A stretch of 64,000 nucleotides of DNA from Caenorhabditis remanei (lineage: Eukaryota > Nematoda > Chromadorea > Rhabditida > Rhabditidae). Under the pieces are notes generated by a model, which was not told the DNA's origin, did no database searches, and saw only the letters and a list, made by a program, of their open reading frames with translations. Position numbers and translations under genes: made by a program. Below, in pieces: positions 38,021 to 47,970 of this stretch. Position 1 is the stretch's first letter; the number at the start of each line of letters is the position of its first letter. Location: assembly GCF_010183535.1 (NCBI RefSeq), contig NC_071330.1, positions 5,933,717 through 5,997,716 of the forward strand, written 5' to 3'.

Positions 38021-39564
38021 GCCTATTGCGCCACGGAAGCAGCCATTTTCCAGGGCTTGTCATGCGTATAACTCAGTGAGGATTCCTAGAGAAAATGAAA
38101 GAAAATGACAATGTGCATTCTTATCAATGTTATCTTTCAGTCAACACTCGATGTAGGTGAATATTGTGCGACCTACCACGAGAACTACTCCTATTACTGT
38201 AGGGGTATTTGGACCGCGGAGAAATTGCACAAGCATCGGCGGATAATGGACAAAATTGGAAAGTTCTGTCCGAGTTACAAAACGGCGTGTATCACGAGAA
38301 CGAGGTGAGAAGAAATTGAAAGGGAAAAAGAGAAAATAATGATGTGATATATTGAAGAAACGACCCCGAAGAGGATAGAGAACGAAAGGAAGAACACAAG
38401 AAAGAATTGACGGATGATGTTGGAGATATGCTTTTTGACGATCTGATGAGAAAGGTGAGTACCTGAAAATTGCTTTTTGGAACTGGAGCAGGTAGTACTG
38501 TAGGTACAGTAGGATAGATAATCACGGAACGTGGACGATGGTCCGATTATTCAGAAAAAAAGAGTCTCATTCCAAAATAGATATGTGATATCGCATTTCA
38601 ATCTTTTCATATCATTTCACGGGTCTGTTTCTAGAAATATGAAAAAAAAATTCTGTCAGACAGCGATGTCGTCTCGAACGCTTCATCAAAGAATCACCAT
38701 GATTATTTTGTCTTTTTGAGCGTGCTGAGTTGTCGATTAGCTACTTCTCAAACGCTGAAAGACAGTATGAAATTTTTAAATTCAGATTTCAACGAGTAAC
38801 AATACAGTACCTATTCCATGTCGAAATCATATGATTCTCTGAAACGTGTCTCTTTTTAGTTTTCCATAAAACATTTTGCAGCTCGAAAAGATAGTTCCAT
38901 GTCGTCCAAACTGTGATGTATCTGTTCATCCGCATTGTACTCGTCGGTGTAAGGTGGGTGTAACTAAACTAGAGAAGTCACATGCGGTCGAAAATCAATC
39001 CATCAATCATTCCCAATTGTTTCTTTTTCTCCCCCCGAATCGTCATTTTATTTATTACGTCTATAGTTCAATAAGGGTTAAATTGAAGTTGTGTACTTCT
39101 TTTACAGTGTGAATACGAGTACAAACGAATGCAGAAATGGTGTAAGCCGTCGAGAATTGAGGAGAGATTCAAATACTTTTGCAGGTATTTCTTATCATTT
39201 TATAACATCATTCAATACGCCCCATGACTTTGAAAGATTGGGAAAAAGAAGGAAACGGACGTCTTCTTCGCAAAAGACGCACCCCAATCTTTCAAAGTCT
39301 TATCAAATCGTTATCATTGGCCTCGAAACGGTTTGATTTTTAAAGGAGAAAGGGAGTGTGGACTGTTTTAGGGGGTCAGAGAACTTTGTACACTGCCCAA
39401 CACTTCAATTTTCAGAATATGGTATATGTCCTGCTCTACATATATCGAAGAAATCGATCCTGACATGGCGGAGCAGTTTGTTTCTCGTAAGCACAGTACT
39501 TTCTTCTCTGAAAACCTGAAGTTAAATTACAGAATATCAACACAACGGGAACTACTACGGTTAA
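37834..39564 (+). CDS. Secreted cysteine-rich protein, nematode-specific
   Basis: Seven exons: 37834-37938, 38141-38304, 38358-38454, 38882-38953, 39108-39184, 39416-39486 and 39533-39564. Phases agree and give 205 residues. Residues 1-16 (MRRLIFILVTVAISEC) form a signal peptide. The mature part has about 15 cysteines (YCATYHENYSYYC, FCPSYKTAC, PCRPNCDVSVHPHC, RRCKCEYEY, KWCKPS, YFCRIWYMSC) interrupted by an acidic, Lys-rich linker (DPEEDRERKEEHKKELTDD). I do not recognise a named family, so disulphide-rich extracellular protein is all that can be said. Intron 1 contains a tRNA gene on the opposite strand. Confidence 0.75.
37968..38040 (-). tRNA. tRNA-Asn (anticodon GTT)
   Basis: 73 bases on the minus strand. 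The acceptor stem GCTTCCG pairs with CGGGAGC (one G-T pair), the A box is TGGCGCAATAGG, the anticodon loop CTGTTAA sits in a CGG..CCG stem, and the B box is GGTTCGAGCCC. A T-run for polymerase III termination follows on the minus strand (TCTTTTAC). It lies antisense in the first intron of the secreted Cys-rich gene and is not itself interrupted by an intron. Confidence 0.95.
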
Positions 39565-40394
39565 ACATTTCGAATTCAACTCACAGATTTATTTGACAAA
39601 GAAGATTATCTTCTCAACTATCGCAAGAATAAATAAATAGTAAATTTTTGGTTGTTATAATTTAAAAAGAAGAGCTAAAAGAAAGTGGAAAGCGCAATGG
39701 ATAGATAAAATAGTGATGATGGAAGACAACGACGAGATGAGATCGTGGCACAAATATAAAACAACGAGCAGTACAAATAGAGACCGTCTCGAAATGATGA
39801 TCAATCATGGATCAGGAGGATATCTAAGGGGAAAGGAGTATCATAAAAGAATGAGAAGCAAGCAGTTAAGATATAATGGGAGGGGTTAAAAAGAGGGAGA
39901 GCTGTAATACAGCCAATCGTAATACTACAGATTGTCATTAACAATGGAAACTGAGAAAAGGCGGATTACATCCGCATAGATGCATTGCTTCAGCTTTTGG
40001 AAGTAAAAACACAATACAACAATTGTTACATTAATCACATTAATACTAAACAGATAATTTGGAGACGTTTGAGAGAGAAATTTAAAAACAACATGGGACA
40101 GAGATGAAAGAATTTCGGGATTTTTCAGAAAACAATAGGGGGAGAGTAGGCGAATTCTGTTTCAAAATTCAGGGTCCGTTTTGAAAACAAATGAGATTCG
40201 AAGTTTATTGAAAGCTCAAAAAGTAAAAGATCGGAATTTAGTCATCAGTTCTTTTCAGGACTATGCTGTGAAATCAAACCTAATCTTCTTGAGTCTTTCA
40301 ATCCTCGAAGTCTCATCAGGTTTTTATTTCGGGGCCTGATTTTCAAACAAAAATAAAGCGGGCAGGATAGACAGAAAAAACTAAAAATTGGCAA
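39565..40394. other. Convergent 3' flanks of the Cys-rich gene and cya-1
   Basis: About 830 bp between stop codons on opposite strands. AT-rich, no gene seen; it contains both 3' UTRs. Confidence 0.5.
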
Positions 40395-42090
40395 TCACTT
40401 TGAGGCAATTTTCCGAGGAGCTCCAAATATCGTGGGGAACAACTCGCGAAATTTGTCCGTTGGGGCAGAAACAAGAGCAACTTCCTTTTCATCCGTCTCG
40501 CAATATTTGTTGAAGATCGACTTGTAATCCGATGTTGAAGCAGTGATATACATGTGATGAAGGTCTTTCAGTACATCAACAAAGTCATCCGTGTCGATTC
40601 CAGTGTCTTCGATAATCTCCTTCGGCCATGCTTCTTTCCCCAATTGTACATTTGCAAAACAAGCGGCTGCAGCGGCAATGTCCGAGGGTCGGTATCTCAG
40701 AAAATGGACATCAACAAGGGAAAGATCAACGAGATATCTCATAGTCTTTGTCATTTTGCTGAAAATATAAACTTTAGTTTCAAGTCATTTTCTAATTTTC
40801 AACTCACTGAGTGAACCTCATTCTCTTTCCAAAACAGGCACCGAACCACGCTGCAGTTGGAAGGCCGACAACAAAATCAAACTTTGCTAGAAGGAACCTT
40901 TCCATCCGTAGAATTTCCTCGATTCCGTATGTGTTGTCCGTGATAATCGAGAATTCTTGAATCTCAGGAGGGAAGATTTCTTCATACTTCCTGGAAAATA
41001 GGCAATGAGATAAGAAAAAAGATAGTGAATGAAAACTTACGCAGCGATCATAAGAGACGTTGTCCCCACAAGCTGGAATTGGATTTTGTCGACATTGAGA
41101 AAAGAGAGGACTCGATCAACGAGATTGCATGCCAGATGAAAAGTTTCTTGCTTCATATTGTACTCCTTCACGACGTCATTGAACCAATCAATCAGAATAG
41201 TTCGCATTTCTTCGTTAACTTGGGTTTGCCTCGTAAAATAGTTTGGTGCAGGGCGGGTTTTCAGCTGACGATGCATCATGTACTTGATAATATCCGGAAA
41301 ATATTCGTCAGATGAGAACATTGCTTCATCTCGTGCGTCTTTTTCGGCTTTCTTTCGAATTACCAACTCTCTTTTCAAATTGACAGTAGGTTCGGAGTCA
41401 ACTCGAATTGAAGAGAATGATGCACGTACGGTTGTTGTGAAAATTGATGAAGCGACAGAGGCTTTCTGAAAAAAATATTGTAGGTAGAAATATTTGGTTT
41501 AAAAAACTTACATCAAAGTCATCATCATCATAACCAGTCGAAACAGACATCATCTCTGATGGAGGTTCCGAGAGTCTTGAAAATGAGTCATTGTTGTCAC
41601 GAGTTTGCACAAACTGAATTTTTAGTTGCTCAGCGTGGCTCTGAAAAAAACGTTCAGTTTTTTTAAACCAATGTGTGGTATACTAATACCTTTTCTTCCA
41701 TCTTTCGTTCCAAATCGTTGATGAGGTTGTTATCCTGCACACCAACATTCTCAGTTGTAAACACGATCGCATCTGCGTCGTTCTCATCGTTATCAATATG
41801 CGTGACCACATCCGTCACTGGATCTGGATCCTCGAAAACCTCGAAATTCTCCTTAGAATTGAATTCGATGAGAGGTTTCCTATCAGCTTCTCTGATCGAA
41901 ATAACTTCTCGACGCAAGTTGCTGGTGCCAATCTGACGGGTAAGCTTACCAGCTACCGGTGCATTTTTTGCTGCCTGCTTGTTGTTCTCTGCATTTGGAG
42001 CAGATCCATTGCTAGCCTGAAAATTGAAAGTGTTTATAATTGGAAACTTCAAATCCAAAATTTTACCTTTAATGAAAGTGCTGCCCGCAT
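40395..42090 (-). CDS. cya-1: Cyclin A
   Basis: CDK-activating cyclin for S phase and mitotic entry, nuclear. Exons: 42090-42067, 42016-41690, 41640-41512, 41465-41041, 40990-40808 and 40758-40395, giving 483 residues, in line with C. elegans CYA-1. The N-terminal half is acidic and disordered. The first cyclin fold (MRTILIDWFNDVV, FHLACNLVDRVLS, QLVGTTSLMIAAKYEEIFPP) and the second fold (MRYLVDLSLVDVHFL, PSDIAAAAACFA) are complete. A possible destruction-box-like RREVISIRE element lies near residue 40, but a canonical RxxLxxxxN is not evident; I infer, not see, APC-dependent turnover. The gene is divergent from a small plus-strand gene beginning about 160 bp away. Confidence 0.93.
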
Positions 42091-42249
42091 ACTCGTCGCA
42101 AGTCAGTTGAGCGCTTGATATATAATTCCTATGCGCGCACGCGCTGTCCGCTGAAGGCTGAAAAAAAGGGTTTTAATTATTCAATTTTGAGAAACAGGAG
42201 AGAAATTAAGGAAAATAAAGTAACTTATATTAGATATAGGGACAGAAAA

Positions 42250-42789
42250 ATGGTAGAGAAGTGTTTCGTTTTGTACTTTTTTTCAGGAATAATACATTTA
42301 TTGTTTCTAGAAGCGAGGCGTGAAGTATGTTCATAGAAATCAATATTCAGAAGGTAGATGTGAAGATGTCTTGGAAAGAACCATTGATGGATTGGTGACG
42401 GTGTCACTCCAAGAAGACATTGTGAAAATCTCCGACTTTCGTCCTATTGTGAGTTTTTTTTTCAATATTCATAATTCTCTCTTCGAATTTCCTTCTTATT
42501 CCTAGTCTCGAATGCTTCTAGTTGTTTTTTAAAGAGAACTGAGAGTTATCATGCTTATCAAAAAAGTACATTTGATATACCTTCTACACTAATTATAATT
42601 ATTTCTGAGACAAACGGGAAATTCTACCAAAAAACGCTGATGGTCCAATAATACATTTCGCAGGCAAGAGATGACACGAGAAACATGGTTTGTTCTGAAC
42701 AGACCTTCTCAACACCTTTCATATTCAAATTATTTTCTTCTACCGAAAGAAATCTTAATTACTACTACTTGATCGGGAGTTCAGTCTGA
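42250..42789 (+). CDS. Small unrecognised gene, about 88 residues
   Basis: Three exons fit: 42250-42252 (ATG directly followed by GTAGAG), 42311-42448 after TTTCTAG, and 42664-42789 after TTTCGCAG, ending TGA. Both internal junctions are phase 0. The second exon reads like real protein (GVKYVHRNQYSEGRCEDV, VTVSLQEDIVKISDFRPI) with a clean GTGAGT donor, and the third stays open to its stop. The initiating exon is the weakest part; translation could start elsewhere. I do not recognise the product. Its head-to-head arrangement with cya-1 suggests a shared promoter. Confidence 0.45.
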
Positions 42790-43560
42790 AAAATGAGAAA
42801 AATAGGTGAATAGAAATGGAAACTGGTGAGGGCGTAAATGTGAATGTAGGTAGAATTGGAGGCGAACACGAGGGTAAGCGTACGGGTGGAAGGGCCCACG
42901 CAATCGGTTGCGTAAGCCGTCCTTTGGCTATGTGACCCGTCCTCTACAGGCTCTTACGTCTATAGGTTCTAACGAACAGTGGAGTATTGATCGAATGAAT
43001 AAATCTATTGAAATGAGGACCTTGGTGTGAAGAAGAAGAAGAAAAACGAGTGGCACCAAAAATGGATGCTCTGATTGTTTTCTGGGTGACTCATTTGGAG
43101 CATACATTCAACCTTCGAATCCTTATGGGACCGGCAAACAAACGAAGAAGGCAGGTTATGCAACTAGAGAGACTGACCGTTTTGACCGTCTTCGGACCTC
43201 GTTAATCTTCTGAGCTCTTTCTTACTCTCCCTGTTTCTCTCTATCAAAACAAAGAAGGATATCAGAATGCACACTCCAACTTTATGCGAAAGACGGCGAT
43301 TTATATGGAGTATGACTGCATCTAGAATATGGCAAAGCGAATTTCAGTAAGTCGGGGATGTTTAGAAAATTAGAGCACATTGAAAAAACGCCATTAGATC
43401 TCAGAATCAGGAAAAATGTATGAAACGATTCGAACTTGAAAAATAGGGGAATAACGGTTGAGATATTAACCTGAGATTAGGGCATCGAAATCGTCTCGTT
43501 TCCTTCGTCACGCTTGCAAGAAAAGGAGGTAACTGACATTGAAGGTGAACCTCCAAGGTT

Positions 43561-43594
43561 GCGCCACTCGACTAATTGGTGGTCGAGGTGGCGC
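43561..43594. repeat. GC-rich perfect-stem hairpin
   Basis: GCGCCAC-TCGAC, loop TAATTGGTG, then GTCGAGGTGGCGC. It directly follows a weaker hairpin (GGAGGT...ACCTCC, 43526-43554) in otherwise AT-rich DNA. It could be a structured RNA or a MITE core. Confidence 0.5.
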
Positions 43595-43911
43595 CGCGCC
43601 AAGAAGTTCAGTAATACTATTATACTTTAAGAGAGGTTAGAGCAACTGATCGCCGCCGACCCCCGTACTTGAAACGTAAACATTTACGCGTCGCGACGCA
43701 ATGGGTTATCAGTTATAGAAGTGCGGGTCGAGAAAGAAGGTGATAAAACTATAAAATGGCAGAAAATCAAAATCAGCCAAAAAGGTGCGAGCCATCGATA
43801 TATTTGAAATAAGGAAAACTAAAAGTAGAAGGAAAGTGAAAAGTTTCCCTTTTACCACTCATTTCTTAAGAGTACAAGTGTGAGGGAGCGAGAGTGTTTG
43901 CCCTCTCTGAT

Positions 43912-44394
43912 ATGATACATAAAAGGGTTGACGCCGATGAGACTCAATGGCTAATGAGAGTGGACCTTTCGATCGAATTGAATCTATACAACGTGCGAAC
44001 TTTAATTTCTTCTTGTCAACTTTCTTATTTACGAAAAAGAGTAGATCGGAGAAGAAAAGCATTAACTAAGATTTTAAAGACGAAGAGAGTAATACTGAGA
44101 AACTTAAAACACGAGTCTTCTTCCAAGTCTAATGCCAAAGAACCACCAGGATCCAATGTTCCAAACTTTCTCTCTTCCTGTATAGAAAATGATGAATCTG
44201 CTTCAAAAATTCTGTCCATATGGTGTCGGGCGGTACAAGTTACCTTTCACAAAGGAGACGAAAAGAGGAGGCGCAAAATGGGTGAACAATTGTCCTCTCT
44301 CGTTTCATACAAGAAATTGAATCATTTTGAAAGTTCGCGCCTTCGGGAACGGGAAATATTAAGAGTATTAAAAGAGGAACATCAAGGAAGGTAG
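43912..44394 (+). CDS. Unrecognised basic ORF, 160 codons
   Basis: Uninterrupted frame starting at ATG 43912, with the frame open slightly upstream. The product is basic and predicted helical (YLRKRVDRRRKALTKILK, RRRKMGEQLSSLV, SRLREREILRVLKEEHQ). The length is unusual for chance in AT-rich DNA, but I see no family, no clear promoter or trans-splice acceptor (the upstream AGs are not preceded by T-rich tracts), and no splice partner. Confidence 0.3.
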   Translation: MIHKRVDADETQWLMRVDLSIELNLYNVRTLISSCQLSYLRKRVDRRRKALTKILKTKRVILRNLKHESSSKSNAKEPPGSNVPNFLSSCIENDESASKILSIWCRAVQVTFHKGDEKRRRKMGEQLSSLVSYKKLNHFESSRLREREILRVLKEEHQGR

Positions 44395-46494
44395 GAAAAT
44401 ATCACGAATAAAATATTTCTCTGAAAAACTAGGCGAGAGCAGTGGAATACGTGTGAAGGCGTGTCAGTTTGCCAGAAAAAATCGTGCTGGAATTGGAAAA
44501 AAATCCAAGAAAATAACGAAGCAAGAGTGCTCTACTGACAAATCCGGAAAGCGGTGAATTGAAAAAAAAATTAAAACAGCTTTTTCGGGTTGAAAAAAAT
44601 CTACAAAATCCCAACTGGAATTCCAAGGCTCGAATCTAAATTTTGGTTCGAATAATTATTTTACAAAGAAAAATTCAATTGAAAAGTACGATAACCGCGA
44701 TTAGTCGTTGTAATTTTCAATAATTTCGACATTGTCTGAACTTCTGGAAACAGTTTTTGAAAAAATAAAAAAGTACTTATAAATTACAGAAAATAAATAC
44801 TTTTGACAGAGTTTTTAAGTGAAAATTGAAACTTTGGTCGACTGAAAGAAATATGGATCGGATTTTTGTTTTGTATGTAGTTTGATTGTTTCACTGAACT
44901 CTGAAAGAACAATTCTTGGTTGGTCAACTGGAATTCATAAAATTTCGGGAAAACCTCTATTTTGTTCTCTCGAAAGCAGGTTTTCGCTGAAACCAAATGT
45001 ACAGTAACCTTGATAATATGGCTGTTTTATCAGAGCTTTTCCTCGTTTTTCTGAGGGAATCTTATAATTTTTCGGAGTCAAACTTACAATTACCCTTGAT
45101 ATGAGACAAATAAGGTCAAATCAAATATATAAATCTGAAGGAATGATGATGTTATTGGAGAAAGGGAAAAGCAAGCAGAATCCGAATTCGAATTTGGCGG
45201 CCGGTATATCCTACTGCCTAGAGAGCGTGAAATTTTAAGAGACGCAGAGTCCGTTGACCGCGCGGAGAGATGCGGAGATGGAGTGCAACGACGATTAGAA
45301 TTGGTCTGCGAGTTGACCGTTTGGATAGGAAGGGAAAAAGAAAGAGACATAAGGCGTATGGTGAATAAAGAGGCAGAGAGAGAAGGGCCAACCTCGTAAC
45401 ACCAAACAGCAGTCGTGGTGGTGGTGGTGGTTATGGTGAAGGTGTCCATTGTCTATCGGGTAGGCTAACGTTAGGAAAAATAGAAGAGAAAACAGGAGGA
45501 GGAACACATCTGATGCATTGGTGTAGTCTGTTTGGGCGCTGGCGGATGGCGAGGAAAAATGAGGGCGAAACGGGTTGGATGGACACGAAATGAGATATCG
45601 GACACAGATGGGCGACTTGTCAAATGGTGAAAATTGAGAGAAGTCGAATAAGACATTCATCATTTGGGTTGTGCATTGGTAGAACAACAGTTGCTTTTCT
45701 GAAGCGGTTATAATAACTCATCCTGATATTTATCGTTGTCGGTTTGCTCTGTTTACATTGTCTCTGTAATTTCAGATGCGCCCATATATGCATGTCTGTG
45801 AACACATAAAACTGTAACTCGAGCTTTCGAAAGTCTTCTAGATTTGTTTCTGAAGTTTCTAAGTTTCCACTCTCGTCCAATTGTTTTCTTCCCAGCAAAT
45901 TCTTCCAATAGTCATGAGAAACATTATGAAATGCGAGTTTTCCGAAAAAATATATTTGCATTTCCTGGAGAATACATAACATAAATTTCAAACAGAAAAA
46001 CAACAAGTGTCATGTTACAAAAAAGAAAAACAGGTTCGATGTTTTGAGAACCAACAAGTTTGACTCTCCAATAAATGAAACCACATGATCTGAGTAACTT
46101 TGCATACAACTATGTTTCTTATTCGGGATCATGAGTTCCGATGTCAACAGTTTTTCACAGTTTAGGATAAGAACAGAAGTTATGTTATAGGGAGTACTGT
46201 AGCTATAGTATTCTAGAAGAAGATCCCAAAATTCTATCGCGTGAAATTTCTGACGTTCAAGTGAACTACGTTATACGAGGAAGGGCGGGGCGTCTAGACA
46301 AGGTTCAACAGGCCGAAGAGCGTCGTCATCTCATGATTAGATCTGATGAGTTGAACGTACCGTAATCGCCTGAAAAATTTCCTTACTTTGATATATCTTC
46401 ATATCTGATTCTATAACTACAGTAACCCTCTTTGTATTCGATCATCAGCACGATGTTCAGTCTCTTGGAATGCGTTAGGTATTATTAGACTTGT

Positions 46495-46610
46495 CACGGG
46501 CCGGGCCGGGCCGAAATCAAAATTGTTTTCGGCCCAATTTTCGAAAAAATTCTGTTAAAATATGTGTACCCATTTTTTAAATACGGGCCGACTGGGTTGG
46601 GTCGGGCTGA
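46495..46610. mobile_element. Degenerate relative of the 34-kb GC-rich MITE
   Basis: Contains ACGGGCCGGGCCGGGCCG at the left and ACGGGCCGACTGGGTTGGG at the right around an AT core that includes GTGTACCCATTTTTT, resembling the 34391-34744 element. The CAGGG termini and target duplication are not clear. Confidence 0.5.
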
Positions 46611-46830
46611 GAAAAAGTTCAATTTTCGACAAGTCGGGGTATTATGATTTGGTACGGTTAAGGAGTTCAATTTGGAGTGTTATTGAAGTTTTGTACATTA
46701 TTGAAAATATCTATGAAACGAATAAAAATGGACCAACTTCTCTTTTGAGTCTTCTGATTCTGAATTTCAAGACAGGGATGACTGGAAAACAAGTAATAAA
46801 TTCATATATCCAACTCATCCAAAATTTTTA

Positions 46831-47112
46831 ATGGGGTTATTCAGGTCATGTAAAAATGTATTTTAATACATTTTTTCCTTATTCACGACCAGTGAAAAAT
46901 GTATTTTAATACATATTTTTCTCCCATTTTACTACTTTTCTCCCCAATTTTTTGACAGTTTTTCTACATACGCATGTCGAAAAATGCAAAAAAAGGGAAA
47001 AACGCTGTTAGACCATCGGTAAACTGAGATTTGTAAAAAATAGTTTCTCGACTCTCGTGAATAAGAAAAAAATGTATTAAAATGCATTTTTACATGACCT
47101 GAATAACCCCAT
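46831..47112. mobile_element. MITE with 28-bp terminal inverted repeats
   Basis: The termini ATGGGGTTATTCAGGTCATG (continuing TAAAAATG) and the exact complement at 47085-47112 bound a 282-bp AT-rich element. Sub-terminal repeats of AAAAATGTATTTTAATACAT occur twice on the left. No ORF is present. A TA-type target duplication is possible but ambiguous. Confidence 0.8.
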
Positions 47113-47970
47113 AAGATTGTCCGATTCGGATGCTGCAGAACCGGCTCACTGAACGTTTATAACTAGTTATCAGTTAATCGATTTCACTGGATATAAGCCT
47201 GGTGCTCACTATCAGATTTATCCGGTTCTGACCCAGGAAATGCATGATTTGGAGGATCATCAACATTTCAGATTCCCAAACTTTAAATCTGAAATTTTGC
47301 AGATTTCCTGAAAATACTGATTTCTTGGAACATTTAGATAACAATAGATAGTTTTTTATTCCTAAATCAAATACAAAATACCGAAACTACCAGAGTCGAA
47401 ACTTCTAGATCCCCCTCAATCTCCAATTTCTGTCGATTCAAATCGTCTTCAAAATACCTCTACTCTTCAATAAAATGAAATGTTCATTACCCATTCCCCC
47501 CTTCTCCATCCTCCATTCACAGTCTCATCTGTCGTTTTCTCTATGATTCCTTGTGATGTTCCGCTTCTTTCCCCTCTATTCTCCATCAACTTGATTACCC
47601 ATTAAATTCAAATCTCCGCCCTTATACGGAAAGTCCATAAAGACGGCTCGTCTTCTTCTGTCCTCCTCTGAAGCTCCTCTGCTTCCGAATAAAAAAAACG
47701 GAATAGCCTTGACGTATCGTCTGTTCTCTCTCAATCTCTCATCTTTTCAATCATTCCGCGTGTATTGTTTCAGTCGAGCAAACACCGTGTCCGTCCCCTT
47801 TTCTCTCGGAGAAGGGTCGTCTTCTATTTGTCCTCTCTCTCCGCCCTCATCCAAAGTGTACCTCTTTTGCCTACTACCTGGCTTCCTCTCCGATCCAACT
47901 GACCACTAATTACTATACTAAGCTGATTATTACTCATTCTAATAGCACCTATCCGCAAAGTTTGATTAAC

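Larger units (their letters stand above)
42790..47970. other. Gene-poor region with ORFs, hairpins and MITEs
   Basis: About 5.2 kb. Besides the elements listed separately, there is a 47-codon ORF at 43062-43205 (plus) and a 128-codon ORF at 45620-46006 (minus) with mixed hydrophobic and charged content; neither has supporting splice structure or a recognised family. A (GGT)n run lies near 45417-45432. The last 400 bp before 47971 are pyrimidine-rich and probably belong to the Ig-gene promoter. Confidence 0.45.

Noticed and set aside
42842..42990. Possible second tRNA or small RNA near 42.9 kb
   Set aside because: It has some GC-rich complementarity but no A/B boxes or cloverleaf that I can fold.
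44995..45460. Long minus-strand frames with Thr and His runs near 45.1-45.7 kb
   Set aside because: They arise from a (GGT)n-type simple repeat and pyrimidine-biased DNA; no splice structure or domain supports them.
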